Of a stretch of DNA of 64,000 bases, positions 29,394 through 38,896 are shown in pieces; position 1 is the first letter of the stretch; each line of letters begins with the position of its first letter. Under the pieces are notes generated by a model. It searched no databases, had not been told where the DNA came from, and saw nothing but the letters and a program-made list of their open reading frames with translations. Source of the DNA: Vulcanimicrobium sp963738465 (GTDB taxonomy: Bacteria > Vulcanimicrobiota > Vulcanimicrobiia > Vulcanimicrobiales > Vulcanimicrobiaceae); the NCBI GenBank assembly GCA_963738465.1, contig CAVTWP010000001.1, positions 330,771-394,770 on the forward strand, given 5' to 3'. A program made the position numbers and the translations under genes.

Positions 29394-29705
29394 TCAGGCC
29401 CGAACGTCGATCACGTGCGGCGGCTCGTCGAGCAGGGCCGCGTCCTCGAACGCGTTGCGCGGCCGGCCGTCGTGCGGCTCGTAGCTGTCGCCGCCCGACT
29501 GCCGCTCGGCGTTGGGATCGATTCTGTTCCCGAGCGCCTCGCCGGTCTCGTCGACGCGCTCTTCGCGCTCTTGCACCTGGGCGGCGAACGACGCTTGGGC
29601 GGTCTGTTGCGCGGTGCGAGCCGCGTCTTCGGCGCGCTGAACCAGCGGCGCCGTCTGAGACGCCTGCCAGATCGCTCCTTGTAAATCGGTCGGCCGAATC
29701 GCCAT
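29394..29705 (-). CDS. Small flagellar-locus protein of unknown function
   Basis: 103 residues: MAIRPTDLQGAIWQASQTAP, then a Gln/Ala/Glu-rich helix (AARTAQQTAQASFAAQVQER) and a polar tail. The MxIRPxDLQ start and Gln-rich helix are shared with small proteins encoded next to the flagellar sigma factor in many Clostridia. It lies between fliA and the FliK-like gene with a 1-base spacer to the latter. The function is not known. Confidence 0.7.
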   Translation of the reverse strand: MAIRPTDLQGAIWQASQTAPLVQRAEDAARTAQQTAQASFAAQVQEREERVDETGEALGNRIDPNAERQSGGDSYEPHDGRPRNAFEDAALLDEPPHVIDVRA

Positions 29706-29749
29706 CTCTACGCCCCGTGGGCGGCTTGGTCTGGAGCTCGGGAGCTCCG

Positions 29750-30589
29750 CTAACCTCGGGCGCCGATGTCGGGCGCCCCGGAAGCGTTCCGCCGCGTGTA
29801 CTTTTGCTTCACGGTCGGGTCGCCCTCACGATAACCCAGATCGGCGCGCAGCGCCCGAAGCTTAGTTCGCAGGTGGATCACGGCCTGGGCGTGGATCTGC
29901 GAGACCCGCGACTCGGAGACGTTGAGGGCGCCCTTGATCTCCTTGAGCGTCAGGCCCTCGAAGTAGTACAGCGAGATGACGGTCCGCTCTTGGGGCGGCA
30001 GCTCGTCGACGGCGCGCACCAGGGCGGCCTTGATCTCGCGGGCCTCGACGGCGCTGGTGACCTCGGTGCCGTCGTCGCGCAGCGTGTCGAGCAGCGGAAT
30101 CTCGTAGCCGCGTTCGTTGGGCAGAAACTCCTCGAGCGACAGGACCGACGTTCCGCGAATCTTTTGCATCAGCACGTCGAGCTCTTTGAGGCTGATGCCC
30201 ATCTTCGCCGCGACCTCGTCCTCGGTCGCCGCGCGCCCGTACTCCACCTCGAGCTGCTGGTAGACGCGCTCGAGCTCGCGCGCGCGCTGGCGCACCGCGC
30301 GCGGTACCCAGTCGAGCGCGCGCAGCGCGTCGAGGATGGCGCCGTTGATGCGGGTGATCGCATAGGTCTCGAACTTGACCCCGCGCGCGTCGTCGTACTT
30401 CTCGATGGCGTCGATCAGCCCGAGGATGCCGTCGTTGATGAGGTCGTTGATCTCGACGTTCGGGGGCAAGTTGATGGAGATCCGCCCGGCCACGTACTTG
30501 ACCAGGTGCAGATACTTGTGGACGATCTCTTCGCGACTGAGCTCAACCCCACCGATCACGTAGCGCGGGGTATCGCGGAGTGCTTTCAC
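29750..30589 (-). CDS. fliA: Flagellar sigma factor (FliA/WhiG family, sigma-28 type)
   Basis: 279 residues, intact. Region 2: KYLHLVKYVAGRISINLPPN, INDLINDGILGLIDAIEKYD and FETYAITRINGAILDALRAL. Region 3: VAAKMGISLKELDVLMQKIR. Region 4: LPPQERTVISLYYFEGLTLK and LNVSESRVSQIHAQAVIHLR. This is the FliA/SigD/WhiG group. It should direct transcription of late flagellar and chemotaxis genes, and an anti-sigma FlgM is not in the window. It lies downstream of cheR-cheB. Confidence 0.95.
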   Translation of the reverse strand: MKALRDTPRYVIGGVELSREEIVHKYLHLVKYVAGRISINLPPNVEINDLINDGILGLIDAIEKYDDARGVKFETYAITRINGAILDALRALDWVPRAVRQRARELERVYQQLEVEYGRAATEDEVAAKMGISLKELDVLMQKIRGTSVLSLEEFLPNERGYEIPLLDTLRDDGTEVTSAVEAREIKAALVRAVDELPPQERTVISLYYFEGLTLKEIKGALNVSESRVSQIHAQAVIHLRTKLRALRADLGYREGDPTVKQKYTRRNASGAPDIGARG

Positions 30590-30692
30590 GGCTTGCTCCC
30601 AAGACGGGACACCCGGCCCCGCTTTGCCGCCAGGTTCCCGAAGAGCAGGTGGTCCTCCCCTCGGCGTCGGTCAACTTCTGGTTCGCCGACGG

Positions 30693-31802
30693 TCAAGCCG
30701 GTGTGTACGCGGTGCCGGTCAACTCGCACAGCGCGCGCGCCACGCCGCCGAGCGGAAGCACGCGGTCGACCAGCCCGGCGGCGACGGCGGCGCGCGGCAT
30801 CCCGTATACGACGCTGCTCGCCTCATCCTGGGCGAGCACGTAGCCGCCGCGCGCCTTCATCGCCCGCAGACCGGCCACGCCGTCGTGTCCCATGCCGGTC
30901 AGGATCACGCCCAGCGCACCCGCGCCGAACACCTGGGCCACCGACGACGCCATCACGTCGACGCTCGGAACGTGCAGCGACGTTCGCCGGTCGTCGTCGA
31001 GCGCGATGCGCGGCCCGCTCGAACCGCCGTCGACGCGCAGCTCTTTGCCGGCCGGCGCGATGATCGCCCGCCCGGCCGTCAGCGGCATCCGGTCGGTGCC
31101 TTCGATGACCTCGATGCTGCTGGTCGCGTCGAGCCGCTCCGCCAAGGGCCGGGTGAAGCCGGGCGGCATGTGCTGCACCACCACGATCGGAACCGGGAAC
31201 CCCGCCGGCAGCTTGGGCAGGATCTGCGAGAGCGCAACCGGGCCGCCCGTCGACGTGCCGATCGCGATGCAGCGGAACGGTCCGGTCGCCGGCCGCGCGC
31301 GCGGCCGGGGCGGCGGCGCGGCGTGGCGCCGCTCGGCGGCCGCGTCCAGCGCGGCGCGCGCGATGCGCGTCGTCTCGCGCAGCGCGCGCAAGTACGCGCC
31401 GCGCGAACCAAAATGCTTGACCTTCTCCACCAGCTCGCGCTGCACGTTGACGATGTCGATCAGCGCCGAATCGGGCTTCGGGATGAAGTCGACCGCGCCG
31501 GCTTCGAGGGCGCGCAGCGTCGTCTCGGCGCCGTCGCGCGTCAGCGCGCTCACCATGATGACCGGCGGCCCGCGGCGCGCCACGATTGCACGCGCCGCTT
31601 CGAGCCCGCCCATCCCGGGCATCTCGACGTCCATTGTGATCACATCGGGCTGCAGGCGCTGCGCCATCGCGATGCCTTCTTCGCCCGACGCGGCCGCACC
31701 GACGACGCGAATCTCCGGCTCCTTCTCGAGCATCTTCTGGATCGCCCGGCGCATGAACGCCGAGTCGTCGACGACGACGACCGAGATCGGGTTCGCGCTC
31801 AT
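30693..31802 (-). CDS. cheB: Chemotaxis methylesterase/response regulator CheB
   Basis: 369 residues. The receiver domain (SVVVVDDSAFMRRAIQKML) has the phosphoacceptor Asp at about residue 58 in VITMDVEMPGMGG and KPDS at its end. After a linker comes the methylesterase with the triad Ser in AIGTSTGGPVALSQIL, His in VVVQHMPPGFTRPLAERLD and Asp in ILTGMGHDGVAGLR. It removes methyl groups from chemoreceptors. The ATG overlaps the cheR stop (ATGA). No receptor, CheA or CheW gene is in the window. Confidence 0.96.
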   Translation of the reverse strand: MSANPISVVVVDDSAFMRRAIQKMLEKEPEIRVVGAAASGEEGIAMAQRLQPDVITMDVEMPGMGGLEAARAIVARRGPPVIMVSALTRDGAETTLRALEAGAVDFIPKPDSALIDIVNVQRELVEKVKHFGSRGAYLRALRETTRIARAALDAAAERRHAAPPPRPRARPATGPFRCIAIGTSTGGPVALSQILPKLPAGFPVPIVVVQHMPPGFTRPLAERLDATSSIEVIEGTDRMPLTAGRAIIAPAGKELRVDGGSSGPRIALDDDRRTSLHVPSVDVMASSVAQVFGAGALGVILTGMGHDGVAGLRAMKARGGYVLAQDEASSVVYGMPRAAVAAGLVDRVLPLGGVARALCELTGTAYTPA

Positions 31803-32629
31803 GCCGTCACCGCCGAGCGCAAACGGTACACGATCGTGTCGGGGCCGACGACCGGCTCGTAGAGATCGGTGAGGTGGAACAGCGACTCGGCATGGCCCAA
31901 GAACAGATAGCCTCCCGGCCGCAACGCTTTCGCGAAGGACTCGACCACCCGCTTCTGCGTCGGCTTGTCGAAATAGATCAGGACGTTGCGGCAGAAGATC
32001 GCGTCGAACGGCCCTTCGGACCCCACCAGCGCGTCGTCGAGCAGGTTGAGCCGGCCGAACGACACGAGCCGGCGCACCCGGTCGTCGACGACGAAGCCTT
32101 CGCCCTCGGGGCGGAACCAGCGCTGGATCATCGCCGGCTCGGTGGCGCGAAACGAGAGCGTGCGATAGAACGCTTTCGCGGCGAGCTCGAGCGCGCGCGG
32201 CGAGATGTCGGTGGCGCGAATCGACAGCATCGCATCGGGCACCTTGCCGCTTTCGATCAGCGTCATCGCCAGCGAGTATGGCTCTTCGCCCGACGCGCAC
32301 GCGGCCGACCAGAACCGCAGCCGCGAGGTGCGGCCGCGAAGCTCGTCCAGGATCGAGCCGGCCAGCGTCTTGAGCTGCGCGCGCTCGCGAAAGAAGTAGG
32401 TCTCGTTGTTCGACAGCACCGAAGCGAGGTCGTCCCACTCCTCTTCGCGTTTGAGATCGGTGCGCAGAAACTGCGCGTAGGCGCCGTAGGTTTCCACCCC
32501 GCGCTTCGCCAGCCGCGTCGACAGCCGGCTGAGCAGCAGAAAGCGCTTCTGATCGTCGTACCAGATGCCGAACCGGTCGCGGATCAAATCGCGAATCAGG
32601 CCGAACTCGTCGTCGGAGATCTCGAACAT
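31799..32629 (-). CDS. cheR: Chemotaxis methyltransferase CheR
   Basis: 276 residues, intact. The N-terminal helical domain (LIRDRFGIWYDDQKRFLLLS, RLAKRGVETYGAYAQFL) precedes the SAM-binding domain with RLRFWSAACASGEEPYSLAM, IRATDISPRALELAAKAFY and FDAIFCRNVLIYFDKPTQKR. It methylates glutamates on chemoreceptors. It is first of the cheR-cheB-fliA group here. Confidence 0.95.
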   Translation of the reverse strand: MFEISDDEFGLIRDLIRDRFGIWYDDQKRFLLLSRLSTRLAKRGVETYGAYAQFLRTDLKREEEWDDLASVLSNNETYFFRERAQLKTLAGSILDELRGRTSRLRFWSAACASGEEPYSLAMTLIESGKVPDAMLSIRATDISPRALELAAKAFYRTLSFRATEPAMIQRWFRPEGEGFVVDDRVRRLVSFGRLNLLDDALVGSEGPFDAIFCRNVLIYFDKPTQKRVVESFAKALRPGGYLFLGHAESLFHLTDLYEPVVGPDTIVYRLRSAVTA

Positions 32630-32658
32630 CCGCTATGTCCGAGGGGGACGCCGGCGGG

Positions 32659-33855
32659 TCAGGCGCGCAACGCGCGCAGCGAGAACTTCGCCGCCTGGAC
32701 GCAGAGATACATCCGATCCCACGCGCTGTACGTGTTGCGGTCGCGCTGCAGCAGCGCGGCGAAGCGCGGCGCCTCCTCGAGTTGGCGGAACAGCACGTCG
32801 AACCGCACCGGGTTGCGTTCCAGGAAGGTCATCAGTTGATGGCGGTGACGCAGCCGACCGTAGAACGCGCGCTTCACCGCGCGCTCGAACGCCGGCGCCG
32901 GATCCGCGGCGCGCGTGCGCGCGGCGCCGGCGGCTTCGGCGGCGAGCCGGCCGGTCATCGCAGCCTCGTGGATGCCTTCGCCGGTGGTCGCGTCGACGAG
33001 TCCGGCGGCCGTTCCGCCCAGCATCACTCCGTCGGCCCCGATCGCCGCACGCGGTAGTCCACCGTAGAGAAGGTTACCTTCCTCGCGAACGGTGTAGGCG
33101 ATCCCCGCAAAGAGTCTGCGCTCGACAGTCGCCACGAACGCGTCGGTCTCGGCGCGCAGCGCCGCACCGGGGACCTTGGCGCCGATCCCCAAACCGATCG
33201 AGAGGTGATCGCGCTTGGGGAACATCCAGCCGACCACCATGCGGCCCGAGAGCGGGCTCACGTAGTAGTGCATCTCCAGTGTCGCATACGTCTCGGGCAG
33301 CGCCGGCCGCTCGGGATAGACGCGATATTGAAAGCAGGTGATCAACCCCGCTTCCCAGCCGGCGTGACGAAAGCGCGGGTCGACACCGTCGAGCCGCGCG
33401 GTCGAGCCCTGCGCGAGGAACACGCTGCGCGCCTTGATCCGCGCGCGCGTGCCCGCCCGAGTGTCGGCGTACTCGACCACGATCCCGTCGCGCTCGCGCT
33501 CCAGCCCGCGAAACAACCTGCCGGTACGGATCTCGGCGCCCTCTGCGCGCGCCAGCTCGGCGATCGTGCCGTCGAGCTCCTCGCGGGTGGTCGTGTGCGC
33601 GGGCCCGACCGGGAAGGCGTAGGTCGCACTCGCGGTCGACAGCGCGATCGTCGCCGGATCGAGATGCACGATCGAGCGCGGAAGGTCGAACAGCTTGCAG
33701 AACCCCGGCCGCAGCCCGGCAGCGCAGACGCGCTTCGCGCCGACGACCGCATCGCGCTCCAGGACGACCGTCGCAATCCCCCGCCGGGCCGCCTCCCGCG
33801 CCGCGGTCCCGCCGGCCGGACCGCACCCCACGACGAGGAACTCGGTCGTCTCCAT
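32659..33855 (-). CDS. FAD-dependent oxidoreductase, geranylgeranyl-reductase family
   Basis: 398 residues, intact. The N-terminal dinucleotide fold EFLVVGCGPAGGTAAREAAR is followed by the VCAAGLRPG segment, SVFLAQGSTARLDGV, VVGWMFPKRDHLSIGLGI and the FAD-binding GGTAAGLVDATTGEGIHEAA. This is the family of geranylgeranyl reductases and digeranylglycerolipid or menaquinone-modifying reductases, so it probably reduces isoprenoid double bonds. The exact substrate is unknown. It is divergent from the pyrophosphatase gene. Confidence 0.85.
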   Translation of the reverse strand: METTEFLVVGCGPAGGTAAREAARRGIATVVLERDAVVGAKRVCAAGLRPGFCKLFDLPRSIVHLDPATIALSTASATYAFPVGPAHTTTREELDGTIAELARAEGAEIRTGRLFRGLERERDGIVVEYADTRAGTRARIKARSVFLAQGSTARLDGVDPRFRHAGWEAGLITCFQYRVYPERPALPETYATLEMHYYVSPLSGRMVVGWMFPKRDHLSIGLGIGAKVPGAALRAETDAFVATVERRLFAGIAYTVREEGNLLYGGLPRAAIGADGVMLGGTAAGLVDATTGEGIHEAAMTGRLAAEAAGAARTRAADPAPAFERAVKRAFYGRLRHRHQLMTFLERNPVRFDVLFRQLEEAPRFAALLQRDRNTYSAWDRMYLCVQAAKFSLRALRA

Positions 33856-33984
33856 GCCGGGCGCTCCCTTCGCGCCGCAAGCTGCCGGGCCCCGGAGGAC
33901 CGCATGGGAAACATGCTAAACCGGGGACCGTTCGGAGCGCTCGGCGGTGTCGAGCCTTTCTTTGTGTCGTAAAGGACTATCGGT

Positions 33985-36107
33985 TTGACGTTGACATCTC
34001 AGCTCGGGATCGAGCTCGGCCTGGGCGCCGGGGTGCTGGCCATCCTCTACGGCCTCTACTTGATCTCGTGGGTGCTCAGGCAGCCGGCGGGCAACGCGAC
34101 GATGCAGTCGATCGCGGCCGCCATCCAGGAAGGCGCGATGGCGTTCTTGCGCCGTCAGTACACCACCGTCGCCATCGTCGCGGTCGTCCTGTTCGTCGTC
34201 ATCGGCTTCTTGCCGCCGCCGCTGCACTGGGAGGCGGCGATCGGGTTCGCGATCGGTTCGATCCTGTCCGGCGCAGCGGGCTTCATCGGAATGATCGTCT
34301 CGGTGCGCGCCAACGTGCGCACGGCCGAAGCCGCCCGCAACGGTTTGGGTCCGGCGCTGAACCTGGCCTTCCGCGGCGGCGCCGTCACCGGGCTGCTCGT
34401 GGTCGGTCTCGGGCTGCTCGCCGTCAGCGGCTACTACTGGATTCTTGCTCACCGTCAACGGCGGCGACGAAGCGCAGTCGCTCGGCGGGCTCGTCGGCCT
34501 GGCCTTCGGCTGTTCGCTGATCTCGGTGTTCGCGCGTTTGGGCGGCGGCATCTTCACCAAGGCGGCCGACGTCGGCGCCGACTTGGTCGGCAAGGTCGAA
34601 GCCGGCATCCCCGAGGACGATCCGCGCAATCCGGCCGTGATCGCCGACAACGTCGGCGACAACGTCGGCGACTGCGCCGGGATGGCGGCCGACCTGTTCG
34701 AGACCTACGTCGTCACGACGACCGCCGCGATGCTGCTCGGGCATTTGGTGCTGGGCGCCGTGCAAGGCGCCACGACGTTCCCGCTGATTCTGGGCGCGCT
34801 CTCGATCGTCACCTCGATCATCGGCACGCTGTTCGTCGGCCGCGGCAAGATCCAAAAGACCGGAATCATGAACTCGCTCTACCTCGGGATGATCGTGGCC
34901 GGCGTACTTTCGGCGGTCGGTTTTTGGTTCGCCTCGGCCGGCGAGTTCGGCGACGGCGTCGTGGTGGGAACCAAGACGATCGCCGCGTGGCAGATCTTCG
35001 TCTGCGCGCTCATCGGCTTGGCGGTCACCGGATTGATCACGTACATCACCGAGGTCTATACCGGCACGACGTTTCCGCCCGTCAAGGGAATCGCCAAGGC
35101 GTCGGTCACGGGCCATGCCACCAACATCATCGCCGGACTCGGCGTCTCGATGCAGGCGACGGCGCTGCCGGCCCTCGTCATCGTGCTCGCGATCCTGTTC
35201 TCGTTCGCGCTGGCCGGGCTCTACGGGATCGGCATCGCCGTGATGGCGATGCTGTCGATGGCCGGCATCGTCGTGGCGATCGACTCGTTCGGCCCGATCA
35301 CCGACAACGCCGGCGGAATCGCCGAGATGGCGGAGATGCCCGACTCGGTCCGCGAGGTCACCGATCCACTCGACGCGGTCGGCAACACGACCAAGGCCGT
35401 CACCAAAGGCTACGCGATCGGCTCGGCGGCGCTGGCTGCGCTCGTGCTGTTCGCCTCGTTCCTGCAAGAGCTCAGCGACCGCTGCCACGAAGCACCCGGC
35501 GCCGCCTGCGCGCAGGGCGTGAGCTTCAGCATCGGTGATCCGTACGTGCTGTGCGGTTTGCTCATCGGCGGAATGCTGCACCAACATCTTCTCGTCGCTC
35601 GCGATGCAAGCCGTCGGGCGCGCCGCCGGTTCGGTCGTCGAAGAGGTCCGCCGCCAATTCCGCGAGCGGCCCGGGATCATGGACCGCACCGAGCGGCCCG
35701 ACTACGCCACCACCGTCGACATCGTCACCCGCGCCGCGCTCAAGGAGATGGTCGTCCCGGCGCTCATCCCGGTCGGCGTCCCGGTGATCGTCGTCATCCT
35801 GTCCGCCATCGGCGTGTTCCAAGGCACGCAGGGCGCTCAGGTGATGGGCGGCATCCTGGTCGGCTCGATCGTCACCGGACTCTTCCTCGCCATCGCGATG
35901 ACGGCCGGCGGCGGCGCGTGGGATAACGCCAAGAAGTACATCGAGGACGGCAACTACGGCGGCAAGGGCTCATCCGCGCACGCCGCCGCCGTTACCGGCG
36001 ACACTGTCGGCGATCCGTACAAAGACACCGCCGGCCCCGCGATCAACCCCATGATCAAAGTCCTCAACATCGTCGCGCTGCTGCTGGTCGGATTCTTGGT
36101 TCACTAG
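33985..36107 (+). CDS. hppA: Membrane-bound proton-translocating pyrophosphatase (two frameshifts)
   Basis: About 708 residues and 16 hydrophobic segments. Start is TTG with AAAGGA 8-13 bases upstream. Motifs: GGGIFTKAADVGADLVGKVE, DDPRNPAVIADNVGDNVGDC, ITDNAGGIAEMAEMP, GNTTKAVTKGYAIGSAAL and, after the second indel, GGAWDNAKKYIEDG. Frame changes near 34443 and 35578. The Lys in GNTTKA (Ala in K+-dependent forms) argues for a K+-independent H+-pump. It couples pyrophosphate hydrolysis to a membrane potential. Confidence 0.95.
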
Positions 36108-36219
36108 CGCTGCAGATGGGTGGGGTCGCGGGGGCGACCCATGACGTGTGCTGACCCGCGAAGATTGCGGACCGGTGTTGGCGAACTCATGGCCAGCTCT
36201 CGTCCAGGGGAAATTGACG

Positions 36220-36645
36220 ATGCGGCGTTTGGTCTTCTTCATTGCGGCGATCGTGCTGGTTGCGGCCCGCGGTGCGTCGGCCGACCAGACGACCGCGACG
36301 CCAGCAGCGGCGGTGATTCACGTGCAGGTGCTCGGCGCGGTGCTCCGTCCTGGGGTTTGCTCGCTGGTCGTTGGTTCACGGCTATCCGATGCGCTGGCTG
36401 CGGCGGGTGCGATGCCGGCGGCGAAGGCGGGCGTTGACGGCGACATCGCGACGGTGGTGGGACGGGCCGATTTGCGGCGCGTGTTCTTGACCCGGGTCGT
36501 TGACGGCACGTCTTGGTCCTACTCGATCGATACGACGGGCCGGCTCAGCGACGCTGCGTACGATCCGGTGCTTCAAACGGGCGACAAGATTTACGTGCCG
36601 GCGTGGCGGCTGCAGCCGCAGGTCATTGCGACGACATCCGTCTAG
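36220..36645 (+). CDS. Small secreted SLBB-domain-like protein
   Basis: 141 residues from the ATG giving MRRLVFFIAAIVLVAARGAS, a signal peptide, preceded by AGGGGA. The mature part begins IHVQVLGAVLRPGVCSLVVG, then SRLSDALAAAGAMPAAKAG, VFLTRV and YDPVLQTGDKIYVP. This is the SLBB (soluble ligand-binding beta-grasp) pattern seen in polysaccharide export proteins and ComEA. It is a lone exported domain, convergent with the GGDEF-EAL gene. Confidence 0.7.
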   Translation: MRRLVFFIAAIVLVAARGASADQTTATPAAAVIHVQVLGAVLRPGVCSLVVGSRLSDALAAAGAMPAAKAGVDGDIATVVGRADLRRVFLTRVVDGTSWSYSIDTTGRLSDAAYDPVLQTGDKIYVPAWRLQPQVIATTSV

Positions 36646-36690
36646 CGGCGATGCCGTCGAGGGGGGAGCCGCTGGAACCGCCGGTCGGAC

Positions 36691-38616
36691 TTAGACCGCG
36701 GGTACGGCGGCCTCTTCGGTCGTTTCGAGCAGCGCGCCGACGGCTTCGGGCGTCATCGGACGGTAGAAATAGAAGCCCTGCGCCAGCTCGCAGTCGAGCG
36801 CCATGAGCTCGGATGCTTGCTGCGGGGTCTCGACGCCTTCGGCGACGACGTCGATGCCGTACGAGCGGGCGAGCTGGATCAACATCCGCACGATCGGCGC
36901 GCTGCCGAGCCCGCCGTCCGCGCTCTCGACAAAGCTGCGGTCGATCTTCATCGCGTCGAACGGCAGCTGGTGGAGATAGCGCAGCGACGAATACCCGGTG
37001 CCGAAGTCGTCGATGCACAGGTGGACGCCCGTCGCGCGCAACCGCGCCAGCGAGCCGAGCGAGAGCGTGTTCGAGCGGATGACGGCGCTCTCGGTTATCT
37101 CGAGCACGACGTCGTCCGACGACAGGCTGAAGCGGCGCAGGTTGCGCGCCACGAACGCGTCGAGATCGGGCTCGAGCACTTCCTGGACCGATAGGTTGAC
37201 GTGCATGCGCAGGTCGAGCTGCGGAGCGCGGCGGCGCCACTCCGCCAGCCGCTTGCAGGCGTCGACGAAAACGAAACGGCCGATGGGCACGACCAGTCCG
37301 ACCTCTTCGGCCAGCGGGATGAACTCGCCGGGCAGGATGTCGCCGGTGACGGGATTGCGCCAGCGCACGAGCGCCTCGAAGCCCGCCAGCTGGCCGCTGC
37401 CGAGCCGGACGATCGGCTGGTACTCGACCCGGAACTGCTCGCCTTCGATCGCGGCGCGCAGGTCGCTGGTCAATGCCAGTCGTCGCGCGGCCTCATAGTG
37501 CATGTGGTGGTCGAAGAATGCGTGCCGGCCGCGGCCGAGCGCCTTGGCGTGGTACATCGCCGTGTCGGCGTTGCGCAGCACGCCCTCGATGCGCTCGTCG
37601 GTCGGCTCGATCACCGCGATGCCGATCGAAGCCGTGTTGTAGACCGCCCGGCCTTCGATCAGCATCGGTGCGACCAGCGAGTCCTGGATCATCTCGACCG
37701 CATCTTCGACTTGACCGAGATCGTGGCGGTGAGCCAGCAGCAGCGCGAACTCGTCGCCGCCGATCCGCGCGATGAAGTCGTCGGCACCGACCGTCGCGCG
37801 CATCCGGTCCCCGATCGCCATCAGCAGCGCGTCGCCCGCCATGTGTCCGAGCGAGTCGTTGATCGACTTGAACTCGTCGAGGTCGACGAACAAGACGGCA
37901 TAGACTTGGTCGGGGTTCGACCGCGCGTGATCGAGCGTCGCCGCCAGCCGTTCCTGGAAATACGTGCGGTTCGGCAATCCCGTGAGCGCGTCGTGCGTCG
38001 CTTCGTGCCGCAGCCGAGCCTGATTGGCTTCGAGCAATCGGCGGCGCTCGACTTCGGCGCGGTGCGCCTGCGCGTTGGCCAGCGCCAACCCCATGAGGTT
38101 CACGAACAGCATTAGGCCGCGCAGCGTCTCACGCGTCGGGATGCATCCGTCGGCCGGACCGTCGGGGCTCAAGTAGCCGATCATCTCGCCTTCGGTGTCG
38201 CGCAGCACCAGGCACAGCGAGTCGCGCTCGTGCCAGGCGTTGGGCATACTGCGTGGCGAGTCGCGATTCGTTACGCCGGCGAAGATCGCGCGCTCCCAGT
38301 GGAACTCGCGCTCCGCCGGGATGTAGTACGTGTTCTCGAAGACCTCGTAGTTGTGTTCGAGCACTGCGAGGATCTCGGCTTTCGATACCTGCTCGTTTTT
38401 GCGTTCCCGGGTGATCGCCGGATCGTAGCCCAGCAGCACCCGGCGGGTCATCTCGCCGGTCTGGTTGCCGTCGGCCAGCACGATCGTGACGTACCGGAAG
38501 CCGAACAGATCGGTCACCCCGCGGGCGATCGACTCCAGGGCAAGGTCGAGCTCTCGGAGACGTAAGATGTCCCGCGTGATCTCAAGGACCCGCTCGAACC
38601 GCCGCTCGACCGACAT
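36691..38616 (-). CDS. GGDEF-EAL protein with N-terminal GAF-like sensor
   Basis: 641 residues, intact. The N-terminal sensor (ALESIARGVTDLFGFRYVTI, LVLRDTEGEMIGYLSPDGPA) resembles GAF. The GGDEF domain keeps THDALTGLPNRTYFQERLA and ARIGGDEFALLLAHR. The EAL domain has FEALVRWRNP, HVNLSVQE, VLEITESAVI, CIDDFGTGYSSLRYLHQLPF, DAMKIDRSFV and VAEGVET. All catalytic motifs of both domains appear present, so it may both make and degrade cyclic di-GMP. Motility control is a reasonable inference from the flagellar genes nearby. Confidence 0.93.
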   Translation of the reverse strand: MSVERRFERVLEITRDILRLRELDLALESIARGVTDLFGFRYVTIVLADGNQTGEMTRRVLLGYDPAITRERKNEQVSKAEILAVLEHNYEVFENTYYIPAEREFHWERAIFAGVTNRDSPRSMPNAWHERDSLCLVLRDTEGEMIGYLSPDGPADGCIPTRETLRGLMLFVNLMGLALANAQAHRAEVERRRLLEANQARLRHEATHDALTGLPNRTYFQERLAATLDHARSNPDQVYAVLFVDLDEFKSINDSLGHMAGDALLMAIGDRMRATVGADDFIARIGGDEFALLLAHRHDLGQVEDAVEMIQDSLVAPMLIEGRAVYNTASIGIAVIEPTDERIEGVLRNADTAMYHAKALGRGRHAFFDHHMHYEAARRLALTSDLRAAIEGEQFRVEYQPIVRLGSGQLAGFEALVRWRNPVTGDILPGEFIPLAEEVGLVVPIGRFVFVDACKRLAEWRRRAPQLDLRMHVNLSVQEVLEPDLDAFVARNLRRFSLSSDDVVLEITESAVIRSNTLSLGSLARLRATGVHLCIDDFGTGYSSLRYLHQLPFDAMKIDRSFVESADGGLGSAPIVRMLIQLARSYGIDVVAEGVETPQQASELMALDCELAQGFYFYRPMTPEAVGALLETTEEAAVPAV

Positions 38617-38725
38617 TATACGGAGTATCGGCGGTCAGCGGGCTCGTCCCTAGCACCCGGCGAGTGGCCGCCTCGCCCGGCGGCGGTGCCACCCAGTTGG
38701 CACGGGACGGGCCTACTGTCGGGCC

Positions 38726-38875
38726 ATGGACACGCCTTTTCTCTGCCCCGACTGCGGCGACGGGCACGACGATCCCGCCGAAGCGACCCTCGGCCACCAA
38801 GTACGCTGCCTGGACTGCCAAGTCGAGGTCGAGCTCGCCCTCGAGCTCAGGTACGTTCCGCAGCTTGCCGCCTAA
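38726..38875 (+). CDS. Small zinc-ribbon-like protein (49 residues)
   Basis: An open frame of 50 codons reading MDTPFLCPDCGDGHDD, then QVRCLDCQVEVELALELRY and ending PQLAA. Two CxxC pairs about 22 residues apart suggest a structural zinc ribbon. No strong ribosome site is visible. It fills the space between two minus-strand genes (GGDEF-EAL and ligase) and matches none of their frames. It could regulate or be a stand-alone Zn-binding peptide. Confidence 0.55.
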   Translation: MDTPFLCPDCGDGHDDPAEATLGHQVRCLDCQVEVELALELRYVPQLAA

Positions 38876-38896
38876 CTCGGGCGCGATGTATGCGGG

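Noticed and set aside
30590..30692. A c-di-GMP riboswitch-like GCAAAGC motif between cheB and fliA
   Set aside because: Only a short match; the second conserved arm and P1 pairing are missing.
36120..36141. gggtcgc...gcgaccc hairpin after hppA as a terminator
   Set aside because: A stem exists but no T run follows, so it is not a convincing intrinsic terminator.
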